Positions 1 to 10,400 of a DNA stretch of 64,000 nucleotides are shown in pieces. Source of the DNA: Bacteroidota bacterium (lineage in GTDB: Bacteria > Bacteroidota > Bacteroidia > B-17B0 > Aurantibacillaceae). The notes beneath the pieces were generated by a model, which worked only from the letters and a program-made list of their open reading frames with translations, ran no database searches and was not told the DNA's origin. The translations under genes and the position numbers were made by a program. The stretch's first letter is position 1, and every line of letters begins with the position of its first letter. The stretch covers positions 535,809 through 599,808 of the forward strand of contig JAFLBH010000001.1 of assembly GCA_017303905.1 (NCBI GenBank). The letters are read 5' to 3'.

Positions 1-1
1 G

Positions 2-1045
2 AATGCAAGAAAGACGAAAAGTAATTTTATGTATTTAACAACGGGCATTGTTGCTGCAATTTGTATTTTAAACCGTCCGCTTTGTCTGGTCCTCGCCATA
101 GCGATGATTTTTACGGAGCTAATGGAGAATTATAAAAGCAGGGCATTTGTTTTAGTTCAGACTAAAAAATCTATTTTAATTTTAATAGGGGCTCTTATAA
201 TTTTTATGCCCTGGGTAATCAGAAACTATAAAGTAACAAATGGAGAAATTATTTTACTTGAAAAGCTCGAGCGCAAGGATATTATGGATTATGGACATTC
301 TTTGATTGAATTAAGAAGTATGGTTTCCTGTTTCGGTAATCCTGCGGATTATGGCTGCGAGTTGTTCGTGCAAAGAGCAACAGACAATATCGCAAATAAT
401 AATGCTGGCAGGAACGAAGTACTGTTAGATAATTTTCTCGCTTCCTTTCCCGGTACGGCTTTTCAGGTGTGGAATAGAGATACCTTGAAAAACGTGATAA
501 AGGAATATCTTATTTGTTACGAGAGTTTGTTTAAAAGAAAGGGGAACATTGAAAAGAACAATGTAACAGGAGAGGAAGAGTTTTTAAATTGCAATGAAAA
601 ATTAAGGGTGAGGTATAACACCATGACGAATGAATTTAAGAAAAAGGCTTTTTTAAATTATTATGTATTAACGCCACTCGGACACCTAAAGGATATAGTA
701 TTTCAGAGCAATACAGCGAATATTGCCTGGCTTCAACCAAACGAAGAAGGATATTCTTTTGTTAAAAAATGCATTAAGGCAGTTCTATATTTGATGAACG
801 CTACATTTTATGTTTTGTTTTTTATCGGACTGTTTTCAAAACTATTACCACTATGGTATCGTATTATTTCCGGAATCAGCTTTCTGGTTCTGTTCATAAT
901 TCTTACTTTCGAGTACAGGTATTTTGAAACCAGATACTATTTAATTATTTGGCCATTTATCATCATAAACGGGGTTGCAATACTCTCTTTTTTATATGAA
1001 ACGTGGCTAAAACCCCGTTTATCTCGCCGGAAACAAACAAACTAA
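2..1045 (+). CDS. Membrane glycosyltransferase-like protein, C-terminal part (cut by window edge)
   Basis: The reading frame is open to the first base of the window, so the ATG at 29 is probably internal and the gene starts upstream. The visible 347 residues hold hydrophobic segments near the start (two spans, the second followed by the motif MPWVIRNY), a central soluble part of about 170 residues, and two or three membrane spans near the C terminus. This layout resembles GT-C (ArnT/PMT-like) glycosyltransferases that use polyprenyl-linked sugars, but no catalytic acidic loop is visible because the N terminus is missing. The family assignment is an inference. A short gap of 67 bp separates it from the division gene downstream. 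Confidence 0.55.
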   Translation, partial: NARKTKSNFMYLTTGIVAAICILNRPLCLVLAIAMIFTELMENYKSRAFVLVQTKKSILILIGALIIFMPWVIRNYKVTNGEIILLEKLERKDIMDYGHSLIELRSMVSCFGNPADYGCELFVQRATDNIANNNAGRNEVLLDNFLASFPGTAFQVWNRDTLKNVIKEYLICYESLFKRKGNIEKNNVTGEEEFLNCNEKLRVRYNTMTNEFKKKAFLNYYVLTPLGHLKDIVFQSNTANIAWLQPNEEGYSFVKKCIKAVLYLMNATFYVLFFIGLFSKLLPLWYRIISGISFLVLFIILTFEYRYFETRYYLIIWPFIIINGVAILSFLYETWLKPRLSRRKQTN

Positions 1046-1112
1046 CAATGCTGTTTTAATAATTGTATTCGTAAGCGTAACATTGAGCATAACGGTTTCG
1101 TAATTTTATAAG

Positions 1113-1400
1113 GTGAAAAAGTTTTTAAACATCATTCGAAACAAGTACCTACTTACAATAATTGGCATAATTGTTTGGCTGCTGTTTTTCGATAAAAACG
1201 ATGTTTTTAGTCAGATGGAATTAATGGGCAAGCTTAATAAATTGCGCGCCGATAAAACATACTACTTAGCTGAAATTAAAAATAACCGTGATGCGATTGA
1301 GGATTTAAAGACGAATAAAAAAAGTCTGGAGCGGTTTGCACGCGAAAAGTATCTGATGAAGAAGGACAACGAAGATGTTTATGTCATCGTAAAAAAGTAG
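1113..1400 (+). CDS. Septum formation initiator, DivIC/FtsB family
   Basis: A 95-residue bitopic protein. It has a short basic N terminus, one membrane span at about residues 13-29 and then a coiled coil (about 33-75) rich in Lys, Glu and Leu. The C-terminal pattern ARE-K-Y-MKK-NED is typical of DivIC/FtsB, which joins FtsL and FtsQ at the division septum. The start codon is GTG. The next gene begins 2 nt after the stop with another GTG, so the two are probably co-transcribed and translationally coupled. Length and architecture fit the family well. Confidence 0.85.
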   Translation: MKKFLNIIRNKYLLTIIGIIVWLLFFDKNDVFSQMELMGKLNKLRADKTYYLAEIKNNRDAIEDLKTNKKSLERFAREKYLMKKDNEDVYVIVKK

Positions 1401-1402
1401 TC

Positions 1403-1891
1403 GTGGACTTAGATCAATTTAAAAAGCAGGCTGAAAATCTCAGCAAAGAAAACAAACAGTTTTACACAAAAATTAAACTCAGGAAACCAAAGAACCTGGA
1501 TGAGGTCTTTCATGAGGCGCACGACGAAGCCTTTTCAGAGATTGATTGTTTAACCTGCGCTAACTGTTGTAAAACGACTTCTCCCATTTTTTATCAGAAT
1601 GACATTGAAAGAGCCTCTCATGCTTTACGAATGAAGCCCGGACAATTCATTGAGAAATATTTACGCATAGACGAGGATAATGATTATGTGTTGCAGACAT
1701 CACCCTGTGCATTTTTGGATGGAGATAATTATTGTAGCATTTATGAAAGCCGACCAAAGGCTTGTCGGGAGTATCCGCATACCGACAGAAAAAAAATGAT
1801 TCAGGTAATGGATCTTACCTATAAAAACACATTGGTGTGCCCCGCTGTTTTAAAAATAACAGAACAGGTGAAGCGCGAATTAAAATTATGA
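1403..1891 (+). CDS. YkgJ-family cysteine-cluster protein
   Basis: A 162-residue soluble protein with a GTG start 2 nt after the divIC-like gene. It carries the family's cysteine pattern: C-x2-C-x2-CC near residues 50-56, a single Cys before FLDGDNYC, then SIYESRPKACREYP and a late Cys. The family is thought to bind zinc or an iron-sulfur cluster; the exact substrate is unknown. The 3' end overlaps the convergent mlaF gene by 6 bp. Confidence 0.8.
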   Translation: MDLDQFKKQAENLSKENKQFYTKIKLRKPKNLDEVFHEAHDEAFSEIDCLTCANCCKTTSPIFYQNDIERASHALRMKPGQFIEKYLRIDEDNDYVLQTSPCAFLDGDNYCSIYESRPKACREYPHTDRKKMIQVMDLTYKNTLVCPAVLKITEQVKRELKL

Positions 1892-2644
1892 TTTGGCAGC
1901 TTTAAATACTTGCTGCATGAATTCAGACGCAAAAACAAAATTGTAAAGTTCCTGATTGTCGGCTTTTAAAATTTGATCTTTGGTGCCGGTCCAGTAATTT
2001 TTCCCTTTGTGAATGAACATGATGTTTTCTCCGATTTCCAAAACGGAATTCATATCGTGCGTAATTACTACGGTAGTAATATTGTATTCACGGGTGATAT
2101 CCTGAATTAATTCGTCGATAACAATGGAGGTTTTTGGATCAAGCCCGGAATTAGGTTCGTCACAAAATAAATATTTCGGGTTGTTTGCAATGGCCCTGGC
2201 AAGTGCGGCACGTTTTTTCATACCACCACTTAACTCTGAAGGGTACAAATTATTTCTTCCTTCCAGTTTCACGCGTGATAAACAAAAGTTAACGCGTTCA
2301 TCTTTTTCCTCGCGGCTTAAATCGGTAAACATATCCAGCGGGAATCGCACATTTTCTTCCACGGTTTGTGAATCAAACAAAGCTCCTGCCTGAAACAACA
2401 TACCAATTTGTTTACGAACTTCTTGCTTTTCTTTTGCTTGCAGTGCCGGAAAATTTTGTCCGGAGTATAACACCTCACCGCTATCGAGCGCATGCAAACC
2501 CACCATTAATTTCAAAATGGTTGTTTTCCCACATCCGCTTTCGCCAATCATTAGATTCGTTTTACCGGGATAAAAGGTAAAGGAAACATCATCCACTACT
2601 TTTCGGTCGCCAAAGCTTTTGTGTATGTTTTTAATTTCAATCAA
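1886..2644 (-). CDS. mlaF: Mla-type ABC transporter ATP-binding protein (MlaF-like)
   Basis: A 252-residue ABC ATPase. Walker A is GESGCGKTT at 34-42, followed by the Q-loop MLFQAG, signature LSGGM, Walker B FCDEPNSGLDP and switch His in VVITHD. Its partner is the MlaE-type permease encoded immediately upstream, whose frame overlaps this one by 4 nt (ATGA). Together they would form the inner-membrane core of a phospholipid transport system maintaining outer-membrane lipid asymmetry. No MCE (MlaD) gene is visible next door, so the substrate-binding partner must be elsewhere. Confidence 0.88.
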   Translation of the reverse strand: MIEIKNIHKSFGDRKVVDDVSFTFYPGKTNLMIGESGCGKTTILKLMVGLHALDSGEVLYSGQNFPALQAKEKQEVRKQIGMLFQAGALFDSQTVEENVRFPLDMFTDLSREEKDERVNFCLSRVKLEGRNNLYPSELSGGMKKRAALARAIANNPKYLFCDEPNSGLDPKTSIVIDELIQDITREYNITTVVITHDMNSVLEIGENIMFIHKGKNYWTGTKDQILKADNQELYNFVFASEFMQQVFKAAKS

Positions 2645-3384
2645 TGTGTTAAGAATAACTGAGTAAGTATTAAATTGAAAATTAAAATTAAAATGCTGGT
2701 CATAACAACGGCCTTGGTGCTTGATTTACCAACCTCTAATGCACCACCATCTGTGTAATATCCATAGTAAGAGGCAACAGAGGTAATGATGAAAGCAAAA
2801 GTGACAACTTTTGTAAAGGAGTAATTTAATTTCCAGGGCTCAAAGAAAGCCTGTATACCAAAAATATATTCATAAGACGTGCAAGCTCCTGTTGAAATTC
2901 CCATGATATAACCACCTGCTAATCCCAAGAACATACTAATGGCAATTAGGAAAGGGTTAATAAGAACCGCTGCAATAATTTTGGGTAAGATTAAATAACC
3001 TGCCGAATTAACTCCCATGATTTCGAGGGCATCAATTTGTTCGGTTACCCGCATGGCACCAATTTCAGAAGCAATGTTAGAGCCCACTTTTCCGGCTAAA
3101 ATTAAACTTACAATGGTTGGACAAAACTCTAGCAACATAGATTCACGTGTAGTGAATCCAACCGCGTATAAGGGCACAAGCGGACTTGTAAATCCAAATG
3201 CTGCTTGTATAGTGATTACACCCCCCATAAACACAGAGATGATGGCAACAATGGTTAAAGAGCCAATACCAATGGAGTTGATTTCATAAATGATCTGACG
3301 CCAATAAACAGAAAACTTCTCGGGTTTGCTGAACACCCTGAACATTAACATAAAATAACGGCCGATATGAAAAAAAAGATTCAT
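2641..3384 (-). CDS. mlaE: MlaE-type ABC transporter permease
   Basis: A 247-residue integral membrane protein with five or six hydrophobic spans. The MlaE signature is present: GSNIASEIGAMRVTEQIDAL-MG, then a conserved Pro-rich turn. It is the permease partner of the downstream ATPase, with which it shares a 4-nt overlap, and fits a lipid transporter of the inner membrane. The 54-nt region upstream holds a plus-strand promoter-like box for the divergent small gene. Confidence 0.88.
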   Translation of the reverse strand: MNLFFHIGRYFMLMFRVFSKPEKFSVYWRQIIYEINSIGIGSLTIVAIISVFMGGVITIQAAFGFTSPLVPLYAVGFTTRESMLLEFCPTIVSLILAGKVGSNIASEIGAMRVTEQIDALEIMGVNSAGYLILPKIIAAVLINPFLIAISMFLGLAGGYIMGISTGACTSYEYIFGIQAFFEPWKLNYSFTKVVTFAFIITSVASYYGYYTDGGALEVGKSSTKAVVMTSILILIFNLILTQLFLTH

Positions 3385-3413
3385 TTTGTAACAGATACTA
3401 AATTACTAAATTA

Positions 3414-3421
3414 TATCTTTG
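3414..3421 (+). promoter_or_regulatory. Bacteroidota -7 box for the 54-codon gene
   Basis: TATCTTTG fits the phylum consensus TAnnTTTG exactly. It lies 17 nt upstream of the ATG at 3439. No good -33 TTTG sits at the usual 17-19 nt spacing, so only the -7 half is supported. Confidence 0.5.
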
Positions 3422-3438
3422 AATAATAGATTTATTTA

Positions 3439-3603
3439 ATGAAAACCCGAATCATCCGAAGTATAATAGCTGTAATGATTTTATCATTTACTGCCCTGGT
3501 GTTTCAGGAATGTTTTTTATTCAAGCGTAAAAACAAATGCGATAGCTGTCCGGGTCTTGTAAAAAACAAAAAAGTACGTAAGCCTTCTAAAGGCTCCATC
3601 TAA
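3439..3603 (+). CDS. Small exported Cys-containing protein, 54 aa
   Basis: ATG at 3439 opens a 54-codon frame ending TAA at 3601-3603. The N terminus is basic (MKTRIIR), followed by a hydrophobic stretch to about residue 22, then FQECFLFKRKNKCDSCPG and a Lys-rich tail. It looks like a secreted peptide or small lipoprotein with C25 as possible lipid site, though the residues before that Cys are a poor lipobox. A C-x2-C pair at 34/37 could bind metal or form a disulfide. Support for a real gene is the -7 box 17 nt upstream and placement in a gap between divergent and convergent genes. Its stop overlaps the vanZ-like stop by 4 nt. Function unknown. Confidence 0.6.
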   Translation: MKTRIIRSIIAVMILSFTALVFQECFLFKRKNKCDSCPGLVKNKKVRKPSKGSI

Positions 3604-3983
3604 TCAAGCCATTTTAATAGTTTCTTCTTAAAGAGTAGGGCAACTACACAGCCAAAACTGTTTGCTATTATATCGTACCAGTCTGCACTTCGCTCGCTAA
3701 AAACGGTTGCCTGCATAATTTCTAAGGCGCCTCCATATAAAACGGAAAGTAAGAAGTAGATATAAAACAGTGTATGATTTTGATGATTGAAATGAACCGA
3801 AAAATTAAGCAGACTAACCAACACAAAAAATATTCCGGCATGAACCCATTTATCAAAGCTCAACATTTCGAGCCAGCTTGTACTGGGAATAAAACGTCCG
3901 GGCATGGAGCAAAGGCCAAGGATTAATAAAGCCCATCCAATGCTTAATTTATAGGCGTGTTGTTGTAAGAGTTGCTTTATCAT
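3600..3983 (-). CDS. VanZ-like membrane protein
   Basis: A 127-residue protein with four predicted membrane spans. The family hallmarks are FDKWVHAGIFF after the first span and GALEIMQ followed by ERSADWYDIIANSFG in the last third. VanZ-like proteins are common single-domain membrane proteins of unclear function; the glycopeptide-resistance role of the name-giver should not be assumed. Its start codon lies in the tail of the gcvH terminator, so it is probably transcribed separately or by read-through. Confidence 0.8.
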   Translation of the reverse strand: MIKQLLQQHAYKLSIGWALLILGLCSMPGRFIPSTSWLEMLSFDKWVHAGIFFVLVSLLNFSVHFNHQNHTLFYIYFLLSVLYGGALEIMQATVFSERSADWYDIIANSFGCVVALLFKKKLLKWLD

Positions 3984-4012
3984 AAAATAAAACGTCCCGC
4001 TATTGCGGGACG
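3984..4012 (-). terminator. Rho-independent terminator of gcvH
   Basis: An 8-bp perfect stem CGTCCCGC / GCGGGACG (3993-4000 and 4005-4012) with a 4-nt loop is followed on the minus strand by TTTTATTTTA. It lies 25 nt after the gcvH stop. Confidence 0.85.
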
Positions 4013-4036
4013 GTTAATTATTTTTTAAGCTTCAAA

Positions 4037-4417
4037 TTATGCGCCGATTAATTTTTTATAATCATCTGCAGAAAGCAATCCGTCTACATCAGAAGGATTT
4101 GATAATTCAACTTTAATGATCCAACCTTTTCCGTAAGGGTCGCTGTTAACGCTTTCAGGAGCAGAGTCGATATCTTTGTTCGCCTCTAATACTTTTCCGG
4201 TAACAGGCATAAATAAATCAGAAACGGTTTTAACAGCCTCAATGGTTCCGAACACTTGTTCTTTTTCTACTGTTTCACCAATGGTTGTAATATCCACGTA
4301 AACGATATCACCTAATTCTTTTTGCGCGAAATCAGTGATACCAACTACAGCTGTGTTGCCGCTTACTTTAACCCACTCGTGGTCTTTTGTGTATTTTAAA
4401 TCTGCAGGGAAGTTCAT
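4037..4417 (-). CDS. gcvH: Glycine cleavage system H protein
   Basis: A 126-residue lipoyl carrier protein of normal length. The lipoylated lysine is K63 in [12 protein letters not shown], and the flanking DIVYVD and NSDPYGKGW motifs match GcvH. It shuttles the aminomethyl group between the P, T and L proteins during glycine degradation. None of these partners is nearby; the neighbour upstream is sprA. It has its own promoter and terminator, so it appears to be a single-gene unit. Confidence 0.95.
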   Translation of the reverse strand: MNFPADLKYTKDHEWVKVSGNTAVVGITDFAQKELGDIVYVDITTIGETVEKEQVFGTIEAVKTVSDLFMPVTGKVLEANKDIDSAPESVNSDPYGKGWIIKVELSNPSDVDGLLSADDYKKLIGA

Positions 4418-4434
4418 AATGATAATTTTTTGTA

Positions 4435-4464
4435 CAAATGTATAGGTTTAGTTAATATTTGCAA
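4435..4464 (-). promoter_or_regulatory. Promoter of gcvH
   Basis: On the minus strand a TTG at 4462-4464, a 19-nt spacer and TACATTTG at 4435-4442 match the Bacteroidota consensus TTTG-N17-19-TAnnTTTG. The -7 box is 17 nt from the gcvH ATG. Confidence 0.7.
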
Positions 4465-4477
4465 GTGTCGGTTAATA

Positions 4478-7400
4478 TTATTGTAAATTAATCCTCAAGC
4501 TAAAGCCCCCGTTGATGTTTGAAGTAGGGAAGGATGCCGAAGTTTGAGGTGTTGTTCTAATCCAATCGTAGAATAAACGTAAGTTAATGTTTGGCGTTAA
4601 CTGATAATCGATAGCCGAGCGCAAGGTAATGATATTAGTACCGCCCGTTGGTGTGCTAATTTCATCAACGATACGGCGTACAATAGATACGTTGCGGCGG
4701 TAGCTTAAGTCAACCTTAATATTTAAATCACTTTGTAATGGCTTACCTTGAATCTTCAACTTCTTGATGCTTAATTTTGGATAACGGTAGCCAATACCAA
4801 CTACATATTCCTGACCTTTTGTTTCAATAATTTGCGGACCGGTTAAGTTTAAGTTAACGGTTTTATCTCTCTTAATTTCAAAATTACCTTGCCAGCCCGG
4901 TTTATTAAACTGTAAGTCTACTTTGATTAACGGAGCAAACGCCTCACTAATTACGACAGAGGTAACATTGTAATAAGAGTTAAAGTTAGATGTTTGTTGC
5001 GTACCGAATATAATAGGGTTTTGAATTGGCGAACGATTACTTTGCGCGCCGTTAGACTCGCCGTAAATTAAGTTGTTAGAATACCCGCCAACGGTATATG
5101 TAGAACGATAACTATGACGAAGCGTGATACCGCGGAACATTTTCTTAAACACTTTTAATTTTCCTAAACCATCCCAGGTCACTGTCCAGTTTGGTAATGG
5201 GAAGCCCGGGAACATGTTTTTAGTGTTGTAGTTTCTAATTTTTTTACCGCTATAGGTTTCATAGAATGTTCCGATTAAAACATCTTGTTGCGTTTCGCTG
5301 TAACCATCATAACCGGTACGTAAGTTTCCTGCTAAGTCATAATAAGTGTATTGACCGTTTGAGTTTGGATTGTTAGCACTTAATTCTCTTGCGTAATCCT
5401 GACGTGTACGAATGAATTCTTTAAATAATTCCGATTCTACATTGTTTCCTTTGTCTTTAAACGAACGTCCTAAAGAGAAAATACTGGAGCTAAAGTTTCC
5501 TGTTTCATTAGGGCTTTCATGGAATTCGTAGCGTTGTGTAATTGGATCCCAACGCATGAATTCTGTTAAGTTGTAGCTCTTGTTTTGTGTTCCGTTCAAT
5601 TCAATTTTTAAACTTCCGTGAGGTTCTATGCTGGCGCGATATGTTTTGTTTTCGGTTTTCATTCGCGTATATGGAGAAGTTTGAAATTCAGCTAAGGTTA
5701 ACCAACCATTAGCTAAGGCTTTTGGCCGGATGTCTTCCTGCGAACCTGCCACAAACCCTAAGCCCGGCGCTTGTCCGTCTCTGAAATCCATTCCCATGTA
5801 TTGTGAGCTTGGTCTGAAGTTAGGTAAACCTGTTCCGTTTGTTAATTGATAAGTAACCGAAACGTTTTTAATCATCATAAGAGCACGTGCAAGGAATTCG
5901 CCGATGTCTTTAAAATTATCTGAATTTTTGAATGTGGTTTTGTTACTGTCAACCGGCGCATTATTATTTTTTTCATTCGGCCGTAAACCTTTTCCAGCTT
6001 TCGATTGACCAGAGTTAATTCTCTTAAAATATGGAATTTTATTATAGAGACTAATCATATTGAAAGTACCGGTAAAGTTTTGTGTGTTGGTGTTTTGAAT
6101 TGTGTTTCCAATATTCATCGAATCAACTACAGCAAACGGTCGGCGAGTCCAGGTATAAGTGCCGCCATAGCGATAAGAAAGATTTGCAAAATCAAGGATC
6201 GGAATTTTATTAATAGGTACGTTATAGTTCACATTAAATGCCTGACGGAAAGAAACGTTTTCACCAAAGCCTTTTAGGTTTTGTTTAATGGTGTCTTTCT
6301 TTTCGCGTGTATCAATAGCACCAAATGGTTCTAATACCCGACCTTCATTCGTTGCCGTGTAATCAAACTTTAATGCCTTACATAAATCCCAACGGAAATC
6401 ATAATTACGATTAATCAGGAACTGCTTGTTGTATTGTGTAAGTGTTTTATTTACATCGTTCGTATAGAAGCTGGTAATATCGCGGTTTAATAATTCAGAA
6501 TAGTTTCGTGTCACATCCATGGTGAAACCAAATCGATTTGGTAAAGGCTGTAAATTGAAATCTTTAATCAACGCAAACCATTTGTTTTCGAAGATCTTCA
6601 TTTTACTGAATGGCTTCCACGATTTTGGTTGCAAGTTAAATCCGTAAGTTAAATTACCTCTATATTGTTTAATGAGATTGTGATCAATGTTCACGTTGCG
6701 CTTAAACATTTCGGTGTACGCATAGGTAACAGCGAAATTGGAAATATCCCACGGCATTGGTTTGGCGTTTTTACGCTTTAAACCATCAATGCGCACGTTT
6801 GTGAAATTATAACCCTTACGCCTCGTGTAATCCAGCGCGTTGAATTTTAACTGACGAATTTCATCATCAGAGAAGGCGTCACTTGGAACTAAATTGTCTA
6901 ATTGTACATCGGGCTCAAACGGATTAAATAAAGGTTTGATGCGCGTTTCACCATACGAATAATAGAACGGCAATGACACTTTCCATTTTGCCGGGAAGAA
7001 TTTTCCTAACTGAACTTGTGACGAGAAATCCCAATTCAAAGTTGTTTCTTTACTGCGCTCATTAATTTTCTTTTCAACGCTTCCGAAAAACGGTTTGCTG
7101 TAAGTTCCTGCAATTGAAACGTTTCCTAAATCAGCTAACTTCGCCTGAACTCTTCCGGTTGTTGCCCATCCGCCCTTGTTATTAAATCCGGTTAAGCGTA
7201 ATTCATTTACCCACACTTCAACACTGTGTGGTAACGCGCCATTGTCTTTAGGGTTACGAATACCAATCATGATACTCTTAACAGCACCTAAGTTTGGATT
7301 ACCAACGATGGTGATTTTGTTATTGCCATCAAATGATTCCCAAGGCTTTTGAGTTAAAGCAAGGTCTTTACCCGTTTCGCGATTACGCTCTTCTTTTTTT

Positions 7401-10400
7401 GAGGTTAATAAATCAAAAGGAATAACAAACTCATTTGCGCTTGGCCACACTTTGTATTTATCATTTTCATTGGTGCCATCATAAGAACCGTTTGGCGTTA
7501 ACTGTAAAGGAATTTCGTATTCGTAATAGTTATTGTTGTAATCGGTTCCTAAACGCACAAACACGGTTAAATCACCATCGTTTAATTTTTCATTGTTTAA
7601 TTTTTCTGCGTGAACGAACATTTTTAATTGCTTAAACATTCGCATATCTTGTTCAAGATTTTTGTAAACGGCACGACTATCACCGTCTTTTAAATTCGTG
7701 GTGCGTAACTGTAAGGCTTGTTCGTTTTGTAAAACAAGATTGGTGGTTTGAATGTTTTGTTGTTGTTGAATGCCCGGAGGAATTACATAGTTCACCGGCG
7801 TTTTTTGTCCATTTTCCTGTACGCTTACCGCTGATACGTCAAACGCTGTTGTGTTATCGTCGTTTGCCAAGAACTCACCAGGTTTAGTTAAATCAAATAA
7901 ATATCTTCTCCAATCACTGCGTACTAATTCGAAACGCGCCATACGTAACACAACCGGACGATCAAAACCTTTCATGTAAACACGCATGAAACGAATGGAG
8001 TTAAATCCTTCGATGCCGCCTACCGCGTTTTCAAACTGCGTAATAGGAATTTTAAATTGATACCATTTCACTGTTTTTTTAATTCCTTCTACATCAGCAA
8101 CACCTTCAAACGCATTCACGATAAAGTTGTTTCCTACATTGCTAGGATCTAAATCCTGCTTCGAAATTTTTACGCGGTATTGATAATAGTTTTCTGTCTC
8201 GCTTAAAGTATTATCACGGTTAATGTCTTCAATATTCGGAATGGTAGTAGCGCCAGTAGGATAACCTCCCGCATTTTGACTCTTGTATTGTTCTTCAGTT
8301 GGAGAGTTGCCTTCCATGTTGTTGTACTTGCTGTAACGCATCAAAGTATTTTTATACGTAATGTCGTTATCGTAATCGTCACCACGGAAGAAGTGATAGT
8401 TATCTGAAGAAGGGTCTTGTTTGAATGCGTCAATGAGAGGGATTCCAGATGGAAGTGAGTTTACAATGGAGCTAAACTTAATAATTTCATCCTCATCATT
8501 TAAACCATCATAACCCACATCCTGAGCGGCGCGGTCGTTTTGATCAACCGAAAAAGCATTTACCAATGGTGGAAGTGTTGGCACAACAGCCACATTTGTT
8601 TCAATAGTTGGTAAATTAGAAGATAAGTTAGACGGACCCGGAATACCATTCTCATAACTCATTCTACCATCTTTAATAATATCTTCCGAAACGTTTCCTA
8701 AGTTGATGTATAAATCCCCGGCAGGCGTGTTGTTTTTGTCCATGTCGGGATGTGTATCGCTGTTGTAATCCTCATTAAACGGATCCATCAACCAAAACTG
8801 TACATACTCAATGTTGGCCGCCTGAAAATCGTTTGTTTCTAAACGACGCATGATACCACCCCAACGACTTTGAGGATTGTTAAGCTTACCGTTACTCATG
8901 TTCATGCCCGCGGTTATACCACCAACAGGCGTTACATCCATATTATACGGACCGCGCTCTTCAGGGTAAAAACCAATATCAAAAACAGGAAGTACAACGG
9001 GCTGACCGTTAGGAGGTGTTTTTCCGGGGAACAATTCGGTTTCTAATACTTGACGGAATAAGTTATTGGAGTAAACATCTTTATTATAGTTGCCCGGTGT
9101 TACCCCGCCGCTTTGTTGACGTGTTAATGCAGGATCGATAGTGTACCAGTTAAATCGCGCGCGGTTTTTTCCAACTATAATATCATCCGTTTGACTGGCC
9201 TCAGGGAACAAGGCCGGCTGTCCTTGCGGAATACTGGATAAAAACCAAGCTGAAGGATTACGCACATCAATCAAGGAAATACTTCCTTCAAAGTCATCAA
9301 TGTAAGAGTTTCCATCTTTACCAATAGCCGCCGCATTACCCGGAATTAATTGTGCAAATTCTCCTTGTGTTGTAATGCTGCTCATTTCTTTGGTATCAAT
9401 GAGAGGAATACGATCAATTAATCGCGTTAAAAATGGCGCGTCTGTTTTGTAGTTATAATCTAAACCATAAATAATATTGGATACGGGTTCATCACCCGTG
9501 TTTACTTTTTGTGTTACCGGTTTTTCAGAAAAACGCAAGAAGCTACCACCTAAAGTTAAATCGCGGTTTACTTTAAAGTCGAGACGAGTACCCATTAAAC
9601 TTTTTTGCTGCACATTAAAGAGGGAGTTGCTTTCAACCGACACTTTAATTTGAGCACCACTATTTAAAATACTTTCATTAATGATTTTTACACGACCTAA
9701 TGTGTAATCAACCGTATAATCTGTGTTTTCGGTAAGGCGCACACCGTTAGCTGTAACTACAACAGCGCCTTGCGGAATGTTTAATGCATTTAAGGAAATT
9801 TCGGAGCCGGATGCTGATTTGTAAGAGCCTTTAATTTTATACCTGTTTTTCTCCGGTAATTGCTGAGCAGAAACGCGGGTAGAGTCATATAACTCCTGGA
9901 AAATATATTTGTTGGCAGCAGGGTAATCATTAACCTGATCAAACTTAGAGCGTAATTTTGTACCAAAAGGCTCTATGCTTGTAAAATAAATTCGTCCGTT
10001 AGCAGGATTAATGGTGTAGCCCGGTAAGAAATCGAAAACACCATCCGCAAAATTATCGCCATTCACGCTTAATTTATCGCAGTCTAACACTTGAATTAAT
10101 TGTTTTCCGTTAATAGCACCGAAAGGAATGTAAGGAATGTCAACGCCGGTTTCGATGTTGTTATAGAACACATCTAATTTGAAATCTTGCTGATTTAAAT
10201 TGTAAGCGCCTAATGAATAAACGTTTTTCATCATCAAATCCCAGGTAGGATAACGAACGTTTACGTTAGCGCCTTTCAATAATTTACAGAAGAGTGATTT
10301 GGTGTTATCCGGGAATTGATCACTGAATTCACCCACCTGATAAACTTTACCATTGTAAGTAAATTGGAATGATACCGCTAATACCTGATCGTTGTTTAAG

